From positions 1 to 52,106 of the forward strand of contig CADBRU010000005.1 in the NCBI GenBank assembly GCA_902797165.1: a stretch of DNA of 52,106 nt. The letters are read 5' to 3'. Below the pieces are notes generated by a model. The model did no database searches, was not told the DNA's origin, and saw only the letters and a program-made list of their open reading frames with translations. Of the stretch, positions 1 through 7,574 are shown in pieces. Source of the DNA: an uncultured Elusimicrobium sp. (GTDB lineage: Bacteria; Elusimicrobiota; Elusimicrobia; Elusimicrobiales; Elusimicrobiaceae). A program made the translations under genes and the position numbers. Every line of letters starts with the position of its first letter. Position 1 is the stretch's first letter.

Positions 1-1547
1 CCTTCGTTTTTGGCTTCCACAAACTCTTTGTGTTTTTTGTCTTCTTCGGCAAATTTCTCTGCGTCTTTGACAAATTTTTCTACTTCCGCATCACTGAGTT
101 TATTGGGAGAACTGATGGTGATGTGTTGTTCTTTATTGGTGCCGAGGTCTTTGGCAGACACGTTCAAAATACCGTTGGCATCAATATCAAACGTCACTTC
201 AATTTGCGGCACGCCGCGCGGAGCGGGCGGAATACCGTCAAGGTCAAATTTACCCAAAGGCACATTGTCTTTGGCCATCGGACGTTCCCCTTGCAGTACG
301 TTAATGGTTACCGCGGGTTGATTATCAGACGCCGTGGAGAACACTTGCGTTTTGCGCACCGGAATGGTGGTGTTGCGTTCGATTAAGCGGGTGCATACAC
401 CGCCCAAGGTTTCCAAACCCAAAGAGAGCGGAGTAACATCGAGCAATAAAACATCTTTTACTTCTCCGGTTAAAATACCGGCTTGTACCGCCGCACCGAT
501 TGCCACACATTCCATCGGGTCAATACCGCGTTCGATTTTTTTGCCAACGTGTTCTTCTACATATTTTTGCACAATCGGCATACGGGTCGGACCACCGACC
601 AAAATAATGCGGTCAATTTCACCGGCGGAAAGTTTCGCATCGGAAATGGCTTGGTCAATAGATTTGCCGCAGCGTTTTACAATGCCGTCTACCAAACTCT
701 CCAATTTAGCGCGAGACAATTTGAGTTCCAAATGTTTAGGTCCCGTTGCATCGGCGGTGATAAACGGCAAGTTGATGTCTGTTTCCATGGTGGTGGAAAG
801 TTCGATTTTGGCTTTTTCGGCCGCTTCTTTCAAACGTTGTTGCGCTTGTTTATCGGCAGACAAATCAATGCCGGTAGATTTCTTAAATTCATCTACCATC
901 CATGCAATGATGGCATTATCCATATCCGTACCGCCCAGTTTGGTGTCTCCGGAGGTGGACAATACATCGAAGGTGCCTTCTTTACCCATTTCCATAATGG
1001 TTACATCGAGCGTACCGCCGCCCAAGTCAAAGACCAAAATCTTTTGTTCTTTGCCGGCTTTATCAATACCGAAAGCAAGTGCGGCCGCCGTCGGTTCGTT
1101 GACTAAACGTACCACTTCGAGTCCCGCGATGCGTCCCGCATCTTTGGTGGCTTGACGTTGGTTATCGTTAAAATATGCCGGAACGGTGATAACCGCTTTT
1201 TCTACCGGTTCACCCAAAAAGGCTTCCGCATCTTTTTTTACTTTTTGCAACACAAACGCGGATAATTGTTGCGGGGTAAATTCTTGTCCGCGTAAGTTAA
1301 ATTTATAGTTTTCCCCCATGCGGCGTTTGAAAGCCGTTACCGTACCTTCCGGGTTGGCAATGGCTTGGCGGCGGGCCGGTTCACCCACCAGCCGTTGGCC
1401 GTCTTTTGTAAACGCCACGTAAGAAGGAAATGCTTTTCCCCCGATAGAACTACCTTCCGCAGACGGAATAATAGTTCCTCTGCCACCTTCCATAACCGCC
1501 GCTGCGGTGTTGGAAGTTCCTAAATCAATACCAATAATTTTAGCCAT
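1..1547 (-). CDS. dnaK: Chaperone DnaK (Hsp70), 3' part cut by window edge
   Basis: ATP-dependent Hsp70 chaperone that folds and refolds cytosolic proteins with GrpE and a J-protein. Reading the minus strand from ATG at 1547 gives 515 uninterrupted codons. The N-terminal ATPase domain shows the phosphate-1 loop IGIDLGTSN, the phosphate-2 motif [13 protein letters not shown] and the adenosine motif [10 protein letters not shown]. The linker [13 protein letters not shown] leads into the substrate-binding domain. The last ~100-120 residues (helical lid) lie outside the window. A strong ribosome site (AAGGAGAAAAAGT) precedes the ATG. It is the third gene of hrcA-grpE-dnaK, 42 bases after grpE, so it should be repressed by HrcA through the upstream CIRCE-like site. 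A long open frame on the opposite strand (334-1155) is a shadow of this gene. Confidence 0.97.
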   Translation of the reverse strand, partial: MAKIIGIDLGTSNTAAAVMEGGRGTIIPSAEGSSIGGKAFPSYVAFTKDGQRLVGEPARRQAIANPEGTVTAFKRRMGENYKFNLRGQEFTPQQLSAFVLQKVKKDAEAFLGEPVEKAVITVPAYFNDNQRQATKDAGRIAGLEVVRLVNEPTAAALAFGIDKAGKEQKILVFDLGGGTLDVTIMEMGKEGTFDVLSTSGDTKLGGTDMDNAIIAWMVDEFKKSTGIDLSADKQAQQRLKEAAEKAKIELSTTMETDINLPFITADATGPKHLELKLSRAKLESLVDGIVKRCGKSIDQAISDAKLSAGEIDRIILVGGPTRMPIVQKYVEEHVGKKIERGIDPMECVAIGAAVQAGILTGEVKDVLLLDVTPLSLGLETLGGVCTRLIERNTTIPVRKTQVFSTASDNQPAVTINVLQGERPMAKDNVPLGKFDLDGIPPAPRGVPQIEVTFDIDANGILNVSAKDLGTNKEQHITISSPNKLSDAEVEKFVKDAEKFAEEDKKHKEFVEAKNE

Positions 1548-1589
1548 ACTTTTTCTCCTTATTATGAAATTGTTTTACTTTTTACTGCT

Positions 1590-2141
1590 CTATTCTTCTT
1601 GCGCTTTTCCGACTACCACGCGCGCCGGACGCAATACTTTTCCGTCCATAACAAACCCCATTTGCACCTCTTCCAAAACCATACCGTCTTGCTGCGGGCT
1701 TGCCGGGATAACGGCAATGGCTTCGGCGGTTTGCGGGTCATAGGGTTTGCCCACTACATCCATTTTTTCTACACCTTCACTTTTAAATGCTTTTGTCAGT
1801 TCCCCCAGTACCATTTTAATTCCGCCCACTATATTTTCCGTATTCTGTCCGTCTTTTTTCTCCAAGTTTTTTTCTTGACGAAGAATCACCTCATACGCGG
1901 GCAATAATTTCTCCACAAAATCCTTTTTGCCGTAAGCCAAAAAGGCGGCTTTTTCACGTTCGGTACGTTTGCGGAAATTTTCAAAGTCGGCGCTTAAACG
2001 CACATACTTTTCATAATAGTCCGGCTGCTCTTGCACGGTCTCTTGCTCTTGTTCTTCCGCTTGTGCTTGCTGTGCTTGCTCTTTTTCTACTGTTTCTTCT
2101 TGCACAGGCTCTTGCGGATTTTTATGATGTTTTTTACTCAT
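1590..2141 (-). CDS. grpE: Nucleotide exchange factor GrpE
   Basis: GrpE opens the DnaK nucleotide pocket to release ADP and so drives the chaperone cycle. The 183-residue product has the usual GrpE layout: a low-complexity acidic Glu/Gln-rich N-terminus (about residues 1-42), a long helix with LSADFENFRKRTEREK, and the C-terminal beta domain with GVEKMDVVGKPYDP and the family ending VLRPARVVVGKA. Length is normal for the family. It overlaps the end of hrcA by 8 bases, indicating translational coupling, and precedes dnaK in the same operon. Confidence 0.96.
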   Translation of the reverse strand: MSKKHHKNPQEPVQEETVEKEQAQQAQAEEQEQETVQEQPDYYEKYVRLSADFENFRKRTEREKAAFLAYGKKDFVEKLLPAYEVILRQEKNLEKKDGQNTENIVGGIKMVLGELTKAFKSEGVEKMDVVGKPYDPQTAEAIAVIPASPQQDGMVLEEVQMGFVMDGKVLRPARVVVGKAQEE

Positions 2142-3231
2142 AATCGTCTTCCTTGCCGGGCAGTGCGTTCCATGCGCTGATACTACCCTCGAGCAAATCC
2201 CCCATTAATTTAACCAGCGACATCACTTTTGTATATTGCATGTGCTTCGGCCCGATAATACCGAGCATACCTACCGTGCGATCTCCCACACGATACGTTG
2301 AAGACACAATGCTTACATTTTGCAACTCTTTAATTTCGTTTTCACTGCCAATGCTAACCGCTACGTCTTTTCCGCTGCGGCGCAAATCGTCCATTTTTTC
2401 AGCCAACAGGCCCGATAACCGTTGCCGCTCTTCCACAATGCGCATCATTTGGCGCAGGTCCTCGTAATCGGCTTCTTCGGTGGTTTCGAGCATGCGGCCC
2501 AGTCCCTCAATATAGAGTTCGTCTCCGTCGGCACGCGGCTTTTGCATATCTTTAAGCACTTGCACGGCTACGTCGGCAATATCGGCTACTTCGCGGTGGC
2601 CGGCTTTAATATATTGCCACAAAAATTTTTGCGCTTCGTTAAGCGTCATGCCCGTAATTTCGGCATTGATAAAATTGCTCAGCAGCCGCACTTTGCTTGG
2701 GGCTAAATCATAGCCTAACCGTACCGGCCAATGGCGCACCGTACCCGATTCGGTAATCAGTACCGCCAGTAATGTCCCCCCACCCAAAGGCAAAAAGTCG
2801 AGGCGTTTGACCACTTGGTCTGCCACATTAGCGCTGTAAACAAATCCCGCCGCTCCGCTTAAATGCGCCAGCAGCCGAGACGTTTTCAGCATCACATTAT
2901 CCAACTCCCCTACGCGCTCATCATATTGTTTTTCAATGCGCTCACGCTCTTGGGCGGCCATACGTTGAATGCCGGTTAAATAATCTACATAGTAGCGGTA
3001 TGCTTTATCGGTGGGGATACGTCCGCCGGAAGTATGCGGCTGATAGAGGTATCCTTCTTCCTCTAAGTCTTTCATAATATTGCGAATGGTTGCGCTGGAA
3101 ATGTCCTTTAGGGCACTGTCGGCAAGCAACTGCGAACCGATCGGGCGGCGGCTTTCCACAAACTGTTGCACCACCCAACGCAATATTTTTTCCTTTCTTT
3201 CTTTGGCTACTTCCGGTTTAAGTACCCGCAT
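2134..3231 (-). CDS. hrcA: Heat-inducible transcription repressor HrcA
   Basis: HrcA binds the CIRCE inverted repeat and represses chaperone operons; GroEL is needed for its active fold in characterised systems. The 365-residue protein has the N-terminal winged-helix region with the family motifs SATIRNIMKDLEEEGYL and PHTSGGRIPTDKAYRYYVD (about residues 49-85), and a C-terminal dimerisation/GAF-like part ending with IGPKHMQYTKVMSLVKLMGDLL. It is first in the operon with grpE and dnaK and lies directly behind a CIRCE-like operator, so autoregulation is expected. Typical family length is about 340-360 residues. Confidence 0.96.
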   Translation of the reverse strand: MRVLKPEVAKERKEKILRWVVQQFVESRRPIGSQLLADSALKDISSATIRNIMKDLEEEGYLYQPHTSGGRIPTDKAYRYYVDYLTGIQRMAAQERERIEKQYDERVGELDNVMLKTSRLLAHLSGAAGFVYSANVADQVVKRLDFLPLGGGTLLAVLITESGTVRHWPVRLGYDLAPSKVRLLSNFINAEITGMTLNEAQKFLWQYIKAGHREVADIADVAVQVLKDMQKPRADGDELYIEGLGRMLETTEEADYEDLRQMMRIVEERQRLSGLLAEKMDDLRRSGKDVAVSIGSENEIKELQNVSIVSSTYRVGDRTVGMLGIIGPKHMQYTKVMSLVKLMGDLLEGSISAWNALPGKEDDYE

Positions 3232-3269
3232 ACTAATACCTTTTCTACCGTCTGATTTAGAGTTTTATA

Positions 3270-3296
3270 TTAGCACTCTTTTAAAACGTCTGCTAA
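3270..3296 (-). promoter_or_regulatory. CIRCE-like HrcA operator
   Basis: TTAGCACTC, nine bases, then GTCTGCTAA. The left arm matches the CIRCE consensus exactly; the right arm matches GAGTGCTAA at 7 of 9 positions. It lies immediately downstream of the -10 box of the hrcA promoter and 39 bases before the hrcA ATG, exactly where a repressor would block initiation. Confidence 0.85.
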
Positions 3297-3297
3297 T

Positions 3298-3326
3298 AGT
3301 ATACCAAAAGGATTTATTTTTGTCAA
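3298..3326 (-). promoter_or_regulatory. Sigma70-type promoter of hrcA-grpE-dnaK
   Basis: On the minus strand, TTGACA is followed by 17 bases and TATACT, near-consensus with ideal spacing. The CIRCE-like operator follows directly and would overlap the transcription start. Confidence 0.85.
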
Positions 3327-3355
3327 CCCCTTTTTTAGACTGCTAATTTTGAAAG

Positions 3356-3384
3356 AAAAAAGACTCCCCGACAAAGGGGAGTCT
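3356..3384 (-). terminator. Intrinsic terminator after the tandem pilins
   Basis: Read on the minus strand, a 9-bp perfect stem AGACTCCCC/GGGGAGTCT with a 6-base loop is followed by a T run. It closes the pilin transcription unit that ends at 3394. Confidence 0.85.
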
Positions 3385-3393
3385 ATGTAAATA

Positions 3394-3891
3394 TTAACTT
3401 CTTTGATCAACTACTGTAAAACCATTGCTTTCTAAACCTTTGCAAATCTTATATCCGACATCTGTGATTGCACGACACTCTTGATCGTCTCTCCAGTCAT
3501 CACTCCAATAAGGATTTGTTTGATCAATAGAATATTGGTGATTCGTGCAGTTGGTACAAGTAGCATCTGTAGAGCAGCGCTGAGCAGTTGCATGATCATG
3601 GTCCATAAGCGTGTACATAAAATATTTAGTGCAATATTGTTCTCCGTTGCTGTTCCAAGTACCACCGGTTACTTCTGCAATGTCTTTCCAAAGGGCTGCT
3701 TCCGAATCATTTCCCCCTGTCTGTAAATATTCTACCGATCGAACATCTAGCATATGTTTTAATGTGATAAGAGCCTCACTGGCACGTGCTTTTTCTACCG
3801 CAGCGGTATATTGCGGCAAAGCCATGGCTGACAATATACCAATAATAAGTACAACTACTAGTAGTTCAATTAGTGTAAAACCTTTTTTCAT
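3394..3891 (-). CDS. Type IV pilin-like protein (PilE family)
   Basis: Predicted prepilin, 165 residues. It has a short basic leader MKKG, the cleavage point before F, the conserved E5 of FTLIELL, and the hydrophobic helix typical of type IV pilins and pseudopilins (about residues 5-30), followed by PQYTAAVEKAR. The C-terminal part is hydrophilic with several cysteines that could form disulfides (CTKYF, CSTDATCTNC, CRAI, YKICKGLE). It lies 32 bases downstream of another pilin and shares its leader and ribosome site, so the two are probably co-transcribed and arose by duplication. Subunits like this are processed by a prepilin peptidase and assembled in the envelope. Whether this one is a major or minor subunit cannot be told. 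Confidence 0.9.
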   Translation of the reverse strand: MKKGFTLIELLVVVLIIGILSAMALPQYTAAVEKARASEALITLKHMLDVRSVEYLQTGGNDSEAALWKDIAEVTGGTWNSNGEQYCTKYFMYTLMDHDHATAQRCSTDATCTNCTNHQYSIDQTNPYWSDDWRDDQECRAITDVGYKICKGLESNGFTVVDQRS

Positions 3892-3923
3892 GCTTTACTA
3901 CCTCCTAATTTAATTAAATTATT

Positions 3924-4397
3924 TTAACAACAGCAACAACAATTTCCGTTTGCATCCGGTAAACCCAATAGTTTAACATAATCCATGGAAGGCGTCCCAT
4001 CGCCACAATCGGCAGCACCTTGTTGTACTTTGATCTGCTTATTATGATAACACAAACAGACTCCTTCTTTACCATCATCATATACCGCATCTATCCATTC
4101 CTCCGAAGAGGCGCCACTACCTTGTGGCCGAACATAATACGTAAAATACTTAGAATCATTAACTGATATAGTAAGGTTCTCCTTGCTGCAAGCTTCTTCT
4201 AATTCCTCATATGACAACCCGCTGTTTTCCAACTTGCAAATATCTAATGCATTAGCAAGAGACTTAACATTAATCATGGCTTCTGAAAAGCGTGATTTAG
4301 TAACTGCTTTAGTATACTGCGGCAGAGCAATGGCAGACAATATGCCGATAATAAGTACTACAACGAGTAGTTCAATTAAAGTAAAACCTTTTTTCAT
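3924..4397 (-). CDS. Type IV pilin-like protein with terminal cysteine run
   Basis: Predicted prepilin, 157 residues, with leader MKKG, the [16 protein letters not shown] helix and PQYTKAVTKSRFSEA. The variable region has the CLCYHNK and DYVKLLGLP motifs shared with the pilin at 7575-8051, so the two form a subfamily. The protein ends in five consecutive cysteines encoded by near-repeated TGT/TGC codons, which is unusual and could be a slippage-prone microsatellite or a metal- or disulfide-forming tail. It is the first gene of a two-pilin unit and has its own promoter at 4448-4474. Confidence 0.9.
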   Translation of the reverse strand: MKKGFTLIELLVVVLIIGILSAIALPQYTKAVTKSRFSEAMINVKSLANALDICKLENSGLSYEELEEACSKENLTISVNDSKYFTYYVRPQGSGASSEEWIDAVYDDGKEGVCLCYHNKQIKVQQGAADCGDGTPSMDYVKLLGLPDANGNCCCCC

Positions 4398-4447
4398 ACT
4401 TTACTACCTCCTAATTTAATTTTACCCAAAATAAAGGGGTTAAGTAA

Positions 4448-4474
4448 ATTCTACTTTTTTTTTGAGGTTGTCAA
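4448..4474 (-). promoter_or_regulatory. Pilin promoter with A9 tract in spacer
   Basis: On the minus strand GACTTGACA is followed by a 15-base spacer containing nine A residues (4455-4463) and TAGAAT. The -35 region AAAAAAGACTTGACAA is shared with other pilin promoters in the window. Confidence 0.6.
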
Positions 4475-4520
4475 GTCTTTTTTAAAACATTTTTGGTATT
4501 AGGTAGTTAGCCCGTCGTTT

Positions 4521-4529
4521 TGCTATAAT
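4521..4529 (+). promoter_or_regulatory. Extended -10 promoter of the mgtC-like gene, predicted leaderless
   Basis: TGC-TATAAT ends six bases before the ATG at 4536, so the expected start site falls on or next to the start codon. No good -35 box and no Shine-Dalgarno sequence are visible. Confidence 0.6.
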
Positions 4530-4535
4530 AGAGAT

Positions 4536-5165
4536 ATGGAACAAATGTTTGTCAAAATAATCTTAGCCATGGTGTTAGGCGGCGTGATGGGGCTGGAGCG
4601 TCAATACAATGACAAGCCCGCCGGATATGCCACTAATTCCATTATCTGCGTCGGTGCTACTTTGTTTACCATTTTATCTTTGTATATGGGTGAACAAGGC
4701 GGTGACCCCGGGCGTATCGCGGCGCAAATCGTATCCGGCGTAGGTTTTTTGGGCGCGGGTGCAATTCTGCGCGAAGGAAATAAAATTTCCGGTTTGACCA
4801 CTGCCGCCGGTGTATGGCTGGTGGCCGCTATCGGTATGGCGGTAGGATATGGGCAATACCTCTTGGCTTCCGGCGCGTGTGCGGCCATTTTGCTTATGCA
4901 ACTGGGCGTGCGGCGCACCTTAGTCCTTGTAGAGAAATTGCGCCACTATGACAGCATTTATTTAACGTGTGCTCCCAAATGGTCTGTTGTGCATACCATT
5001 TGCCAAGAAATTGAAAAGCAACACGTGCAAATTTTGAAAAAAGAAGTGACCAAACAAGACAATCATTTTATGGTAGAAATCGTGGCTACTTTTACCGGGC
5101 ATGAATTTCAGCAAGTAACCAAAAAAGTACTTGAAATGCCCGACGTATACAGTTTATATAAATAG
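4536..5165 (+). CDS. MgtC/SapB family membrane protein
   Basis: The 209-residue protein has four to five hydrophobic segments in its first ~130 residues, with the family signatures GGVMGLERQYNDKPAGYATN, GVGFLGAGAIL and GLTTAAGVWLVAAIGMAVG. A soluble C-terminal part (about 140-209) resembles the ACT-like domain of longer MgtC proteins. MgtC proteins are inner-membrane factors tied to Mg2+ limitation and ATP synthase control in some pathogens; the exact role here is unknown. The TATAAT only six bases upstream suggests a leaderless transcript. The next gene follows after nine bases and may be co-transcribed. Confidence 0.85.
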   Translation: MEQMFVKIILAMVLGGVMGLERQYNDKPAGYATNSIICVGATLFTILSLYMGEQGGDPGRIAAQIVSGVGFLGAGAILREGNKISGLTTAAGVWLVAAIGMAVGYGQYLLASGACAAILLMQLGVRRTLVLVEKLRHYDSIYLTCAPKWSVVHTICQEIEKQHVQILKKEVTKQDNHFMVEIVATFTGHEFQQVTKKVLEMPDVYSLYK

Positions 5166-5174
5166 GAGAAAAAC

Positions 5175-6296
5175 ATGGCGGATAATATTCCTTTGTTTAA
5201 TTTACAAAAACAACATGAGTCTTTGAAAAAAGAACTCAATACGGCGGCACTGGATGCGCTTAATTCCATGCATTGGCTTTTAGGACCGCAAACCGAAGCC
5301 TTTGAAAAAGAATTTGCCGAAATGATGGGCGTGAAACATTGTATTTCCTGCTCCTCGGGCGCCAGCGCTATTCAAATTGCCTTAGGTGCGGCCGGCATCG
5401 GCAAAGGAGACGAAGTAATTACCACCCCGTTTACATTTATTGCCACCACGTCTTCCGTTTCTTTAACGGGGGCCAAATTTGTATTTGCCGATATTGACCC
5501 GCACACTTACAACATTGACCCCAAAGATATTGAGCGCAAAATTACCAAAAAAACCAAAGCCATTTTGCCCGTACATTTATACGGCTATCCCGCTGATATG
5601 GCAGCCATTATGCAACTGGCCGGTGAGCATGATTTGAAAGTTATTGAAGACTGTGCGCAAGCCCATTTAGCCACCGTAGACGATGTAAAAGTAGGCGGCA
5701 TTGGGGACGCAGGTGCTTTTAGTTTTTACCCGAGTAAAAATTTGGGCGCTTGCGGTGATGCCGGTGCCATTACTACCAATGATGACGCCATTGCCGACCG
5801 CTGCCGCAGTTTGCGCCATAGCGGACGCGCCAAAGACAAAGCCTATGAATATGATTTGGAAGGATCTACCTTGCGTATGGACGAAGTGCAAGCCGCTATT
5901 TTGCGCGTAAAGATGAGACATTTACAAGAATGGACCGATGCCCGCCAAAAAGTGGCCTCTTGGTATGCCGAAGGTTTACAGGGTTTACCGGTGGTAACTC
6001 CTCCGGTTCCCCCCGCCGGCGGCTCTCAATCTTACTACGTGTATACGCTGCGTGTAGAAGACCGCGACGGTTTGCAAGCGTACCTCAAAGAACACGGAAT
6101 CGGTTGTGCGGTATATTATCCGGTCCCTTTGTATAAACAACCCGCTTACAAACACTTGGGCTTTAACGCGGCTGATTACCCGCACGCCGAAAAAGCCGCC
6201 AAAGAAGTGTTGTCTATTCCGATGTTTCCGGAACTGACACAAGAACAAGTAGCACGTGTATGTGACACCATCCGCGATTTCTACGAGAAGAAATAA
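5175..6296 (+). CDS. DegT/DnrJ/EryC1/StrS-family PLP aminotransferase
   Basis: A 373-residue sugar aminotransferase-type enzyme that would transfer an amino group to a nucleotide keto-sugar for LPS, capsule or glycan synthesis. Family motifs are visible: SSGASAIQIAL near residue 60, ITTPFTFIATTSSV, PVHLYGYPADM, the VIEDCAQAH segment, and SFYPSKNLGACGDAG, where K188 is the expected PLP lysine. The C-terminal ACVYYPVPL-like motif (GCAVYYPVPLYKQPAY) is also typical. A good ribosome site (AGGAGAAAAAC) precedes the ATG. The exact sugar substrate cannot be read from sequence, and no other nucleotide-sugar genes are adjacent. Confidence 0.88.
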   Translation: MADNIPLFNLQKQHESLKKELNTAALDALNSMHWLLGPQTEAFEKEFAEMMGVKHCISCSSGASAIQIALGAAGIGKGDEVITTPFTFIATTSSVSLTGAKFVFADIDPHTYNIDPKDIERKITKKTKAILPVHLYGYPADMAAIMQLAGEHDLKVIEDCAQAHLATVDDVKVGGIGDAGAFSFYPSKNLGACGDAGAITTNDDAIADRCRSLRHSGRAKDKAYEYDLEGSTLRMDEVQAAILRVKMRHLQEWTDARQKVASWYAEGLQGLPVVTPPVPPAGGSQSYYVYTLRVEDRDGLQAYLKEHGIGCAVYYPVPLYKQPAYKHLGFNAADYPHAEKAAKEVLSIPMFPELTQEQVARVCDTIRDFYEKK

Positions 6297-6310
6297 ATAA
6301 TTCTTTCCCA

Positions 6311-6342
6311 AAATCCCCGGGATTTTCACCCGGGGATTTTTT
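6311..6342 (+). terminator. Intrinsic terminator after the aminotransferase gene
   Basis: An 11-bp perfect stem (AAATCCCCGGG with its complement), a 7-base loop and a T run. The promoter of the downstream RNA begins directly at its end, so the RNA is insulated from upstream transcription. Confidence 0.88.
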
Positions 6343-6350
6343 GCTATAAT
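6342..6350 (+). promoter_or_regulatory. Extended -10 promoter of structured RNA 1
   Basis: TGC-TATAAT, an exact extended -10 box. The expected start is near 6355-6357. No convincing -35 box. Confidence 0.65.
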
Positions 6351-6356
6351 AAATGG

Positions 6357-6600
6357 GTCAGGTATTAATACTTGACCTACAATTTGAATCTGTTTTTGGA
6401 ACCGTGCAAAACACGGTAAGCTGCAGAAATTAATTCTGTGGCATAAGGACACACCAAAAGCAGTCGTTTTAAGCGCAAAATAATAGGAAGTCATGAGCCT
6501 GTTGTTTTGCGCTGAGTGTTTGCCGTCAATCTTGACGGCAAACCGCGGCTGTTGTACTTTGGGTTAGTGTCCTTAGCTCAGGTACAATAGCCGCTTTTTT
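6357..6600 (+). ncRNA. Structured RNA of unknown family, copy 1 (~245 nt)
   Basis: An apparently independent transcript between the extended -10 box and an intrinsic terminator (13-bp stem 6545-6557/6582-6594 with one G-U, then T6). Local hairpins can be drawn at ~6356-6377, 6402-6416 (CCGTG/CACGG), 6422-6441, 6472-6512 and 6519-6544. The bases 6445-6458 (AAGGACACACCAAA) pair with 6558-6574 (TTTGG...GTGTCCTT), which lies in the terminator loop; this makes a pseudoknot. The block AATTTGAATCTGTTTTTGG (6381-6399) recurs at 17 of 19 positions in the copy at 12245-12459, which has the same layout. It lacks the hallmark sequences of RNase P, tmRNA and SRP RNA and does not fold as a single 6S-type rod. 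It may be a trans-acting RNA, or a leader for the barrel gene 36 bases downstream. Confidence 0.7.
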
Positions 6601-6635
6601 ATTGTCTCTCGGGCTCGAGCAAATAAGGATAGAAA

Positions 6636-7388
6636 ATGAAAAACAAATGGATAATAAGCATAGTATCATGCATGTGTTTAACCACTGCCGCTGCCGCACA
6701 AGAAGACAGTTGGAGCCAAGAGGATATTCTTAACTTCTTTAATAGTAACGTAAAGAAAGAGGATGTATTGCAAAATAAAACTCCTGCCAATTCTCAAAAA
6801 ACAAAAACAAAGCCTGTTGCTCTTACAAAAACTCAAGTCGGAGATACTCGGCTTTCTTTACTAATCGGTGCTAATCTGCCAACCTCCGACATGAACGATG
6901 TAGGACTAGACAAGCAATGGGGTTCAACCGGAATATCCGGCGGCTTGCAATTATTTCATTTTGTAACTGAAAATGTAGCACTTGGAGCAGAGTTTCACTA
7001 TACTCATTTTCAATCAGGTGATCCATTTTATCTAACTCCTCTCATTCAGGCACAACCACAAATGAATGTTACCAATTATATGTTTGCTCCTAGAATCTAC
7101 ATCGACACGGGTTCAAATCCCCACATCTATATCCCCATTGGTATCGGCTTCGCTAATATGAAAGGTAAATTAAGATCCGTAAGAACAATTTCTCTCTCCA
7201 GTAATGGTTCTTTTGCTTATTATATTGGACTAGGATTAGAGATACAACCAAATAAAAATGAGCAAAATATTTTATGTGCTGCAGAATTTCGTTACAATCA
7301 TACTAAGTTTGTAAACAATGATTATGGCAGAATTTCCCTTCCTATTGAATATGTTTCACTGTTGCTTCATATAGATTTCAAAATATAA
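6636..7388 (+). CDS. Exported protein, probable small outer-membrane beta-barrel
   Basis: The 250-residue product has a signal peptide (MKNKWIISIVSCMCLTTAAAA, cleavage near AQ-ED), a hydrophilic Lys/Asn-rich segment to about residue 65, then alternating polar/hydrophobic strands with Gly and aromatic residues: LSLLIGANLP, GISGGLQLFHFV, NVALGAEFHYTHF, YIPIGIGFANM, SFAYYIGLGLEI and the end LLLHIDFKI. This fits an OmpA-like eight-stranded barrel. A ribosome site (AAGGATAG) precedes the ATG. No specific function is recognisable. It follows structured RNA 1 and precedes a pilin gene. Confidence 0.7.
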   Translation: MKNKWIISIVSCMCLTTAAAAQEDSWSQEDILNFFNSNVKKEDVLQNKTPANSQKTKTKPVALTKTQVGDTRLSLLIGANLPTSDMNDVGLDKQWGSTGISGGLQLFHFVTENVALGAEFHYTHFQSGDPFYLTPLIQAQPQMNVTNYMFAPRIYIDTGSNPHIYIPIGIGFANMKGKLRSVRTISLSSNGSFAYYIGLGLEIQPNKNEQNILCAAEFRYNHTKFVNNDYGRISLPIEYVSLLLHIDFKI

Positions 7389-7400
7389 ATCTATTCCAAT

Positions 7401-7472
7401 ACCCCCGCCCTATAATAGGTCATTCTGAGAAGTTGTTGCTCAGAATCTCAACCTTAAAAAGCGGGGGTTTTT
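7401..7472 (+). terminator. Intrinsic terminator with a nested REP-like palindrome in its loop
   Basis: The outer stem ACCCCCGC/GCGGGGGT is followed by T5. The 52-base loop itself contains AGGT...ACCT and the 8-bp stem ATTCTGAG/CTCAGAAT (7422-7446), resembling dispersed GTCATTCTGAG...AATCTCA palindromes. It ends the barrel gene. Confidence 0.75.
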
Positions 7473-7503
7473 ACTATACAAATAAAAATTGTGTAAAAAA
7501 GAC

Positions 7504-7534
7504 TTGACAAATTCAGTTTTTTTTTTTTTACAAT
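7504..7534 (+). promoter_or_regulatory. Pilin promoter region with T13 tract
   Basis: GACTTGACA, then a 19-base spacer including 13 T residues (7517-7529), then TACAAT. The spacer is longer than the 17-base optimum. A second candidate, an extended -10 TGC-TATACT at 7547-7555, lies nearer to the gene, so the active start is uncertain. Confidence 0.5.
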
Positions 7535-7574
7535 AAGTAAAATAAGTGCTATACTATTTAAAAAGGAGGAATTT

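Noticed and set aside
334..1155. 273-codon open frame on the plus strand
   Set aside because: It is antisense to dnaK, which reads without interruption and carries all Hsp70 motifs; the frame's protein has no recognisable domain and no ribosome site.
6493..6567. 24-codon frame (MSLLFCAECLP...) inside structured RNA 1 with an AGGA upstream
   Set aside because: It runs through several predicted hairpins and has no counterpart in RNA 2, so conservation of structure, not of a peptide, explains the region better.
6357..6600. RNA 1 as tmRNA, RNase P, SRP RNA or 6S RNA
   Set aside because: There is no T-loop and CCA-type 3' end, no GAGGAAAGTCC-like RNase P core, no SRP GGAAGCA loop, and several local hairpins replace the single long rod of 6S RNA.
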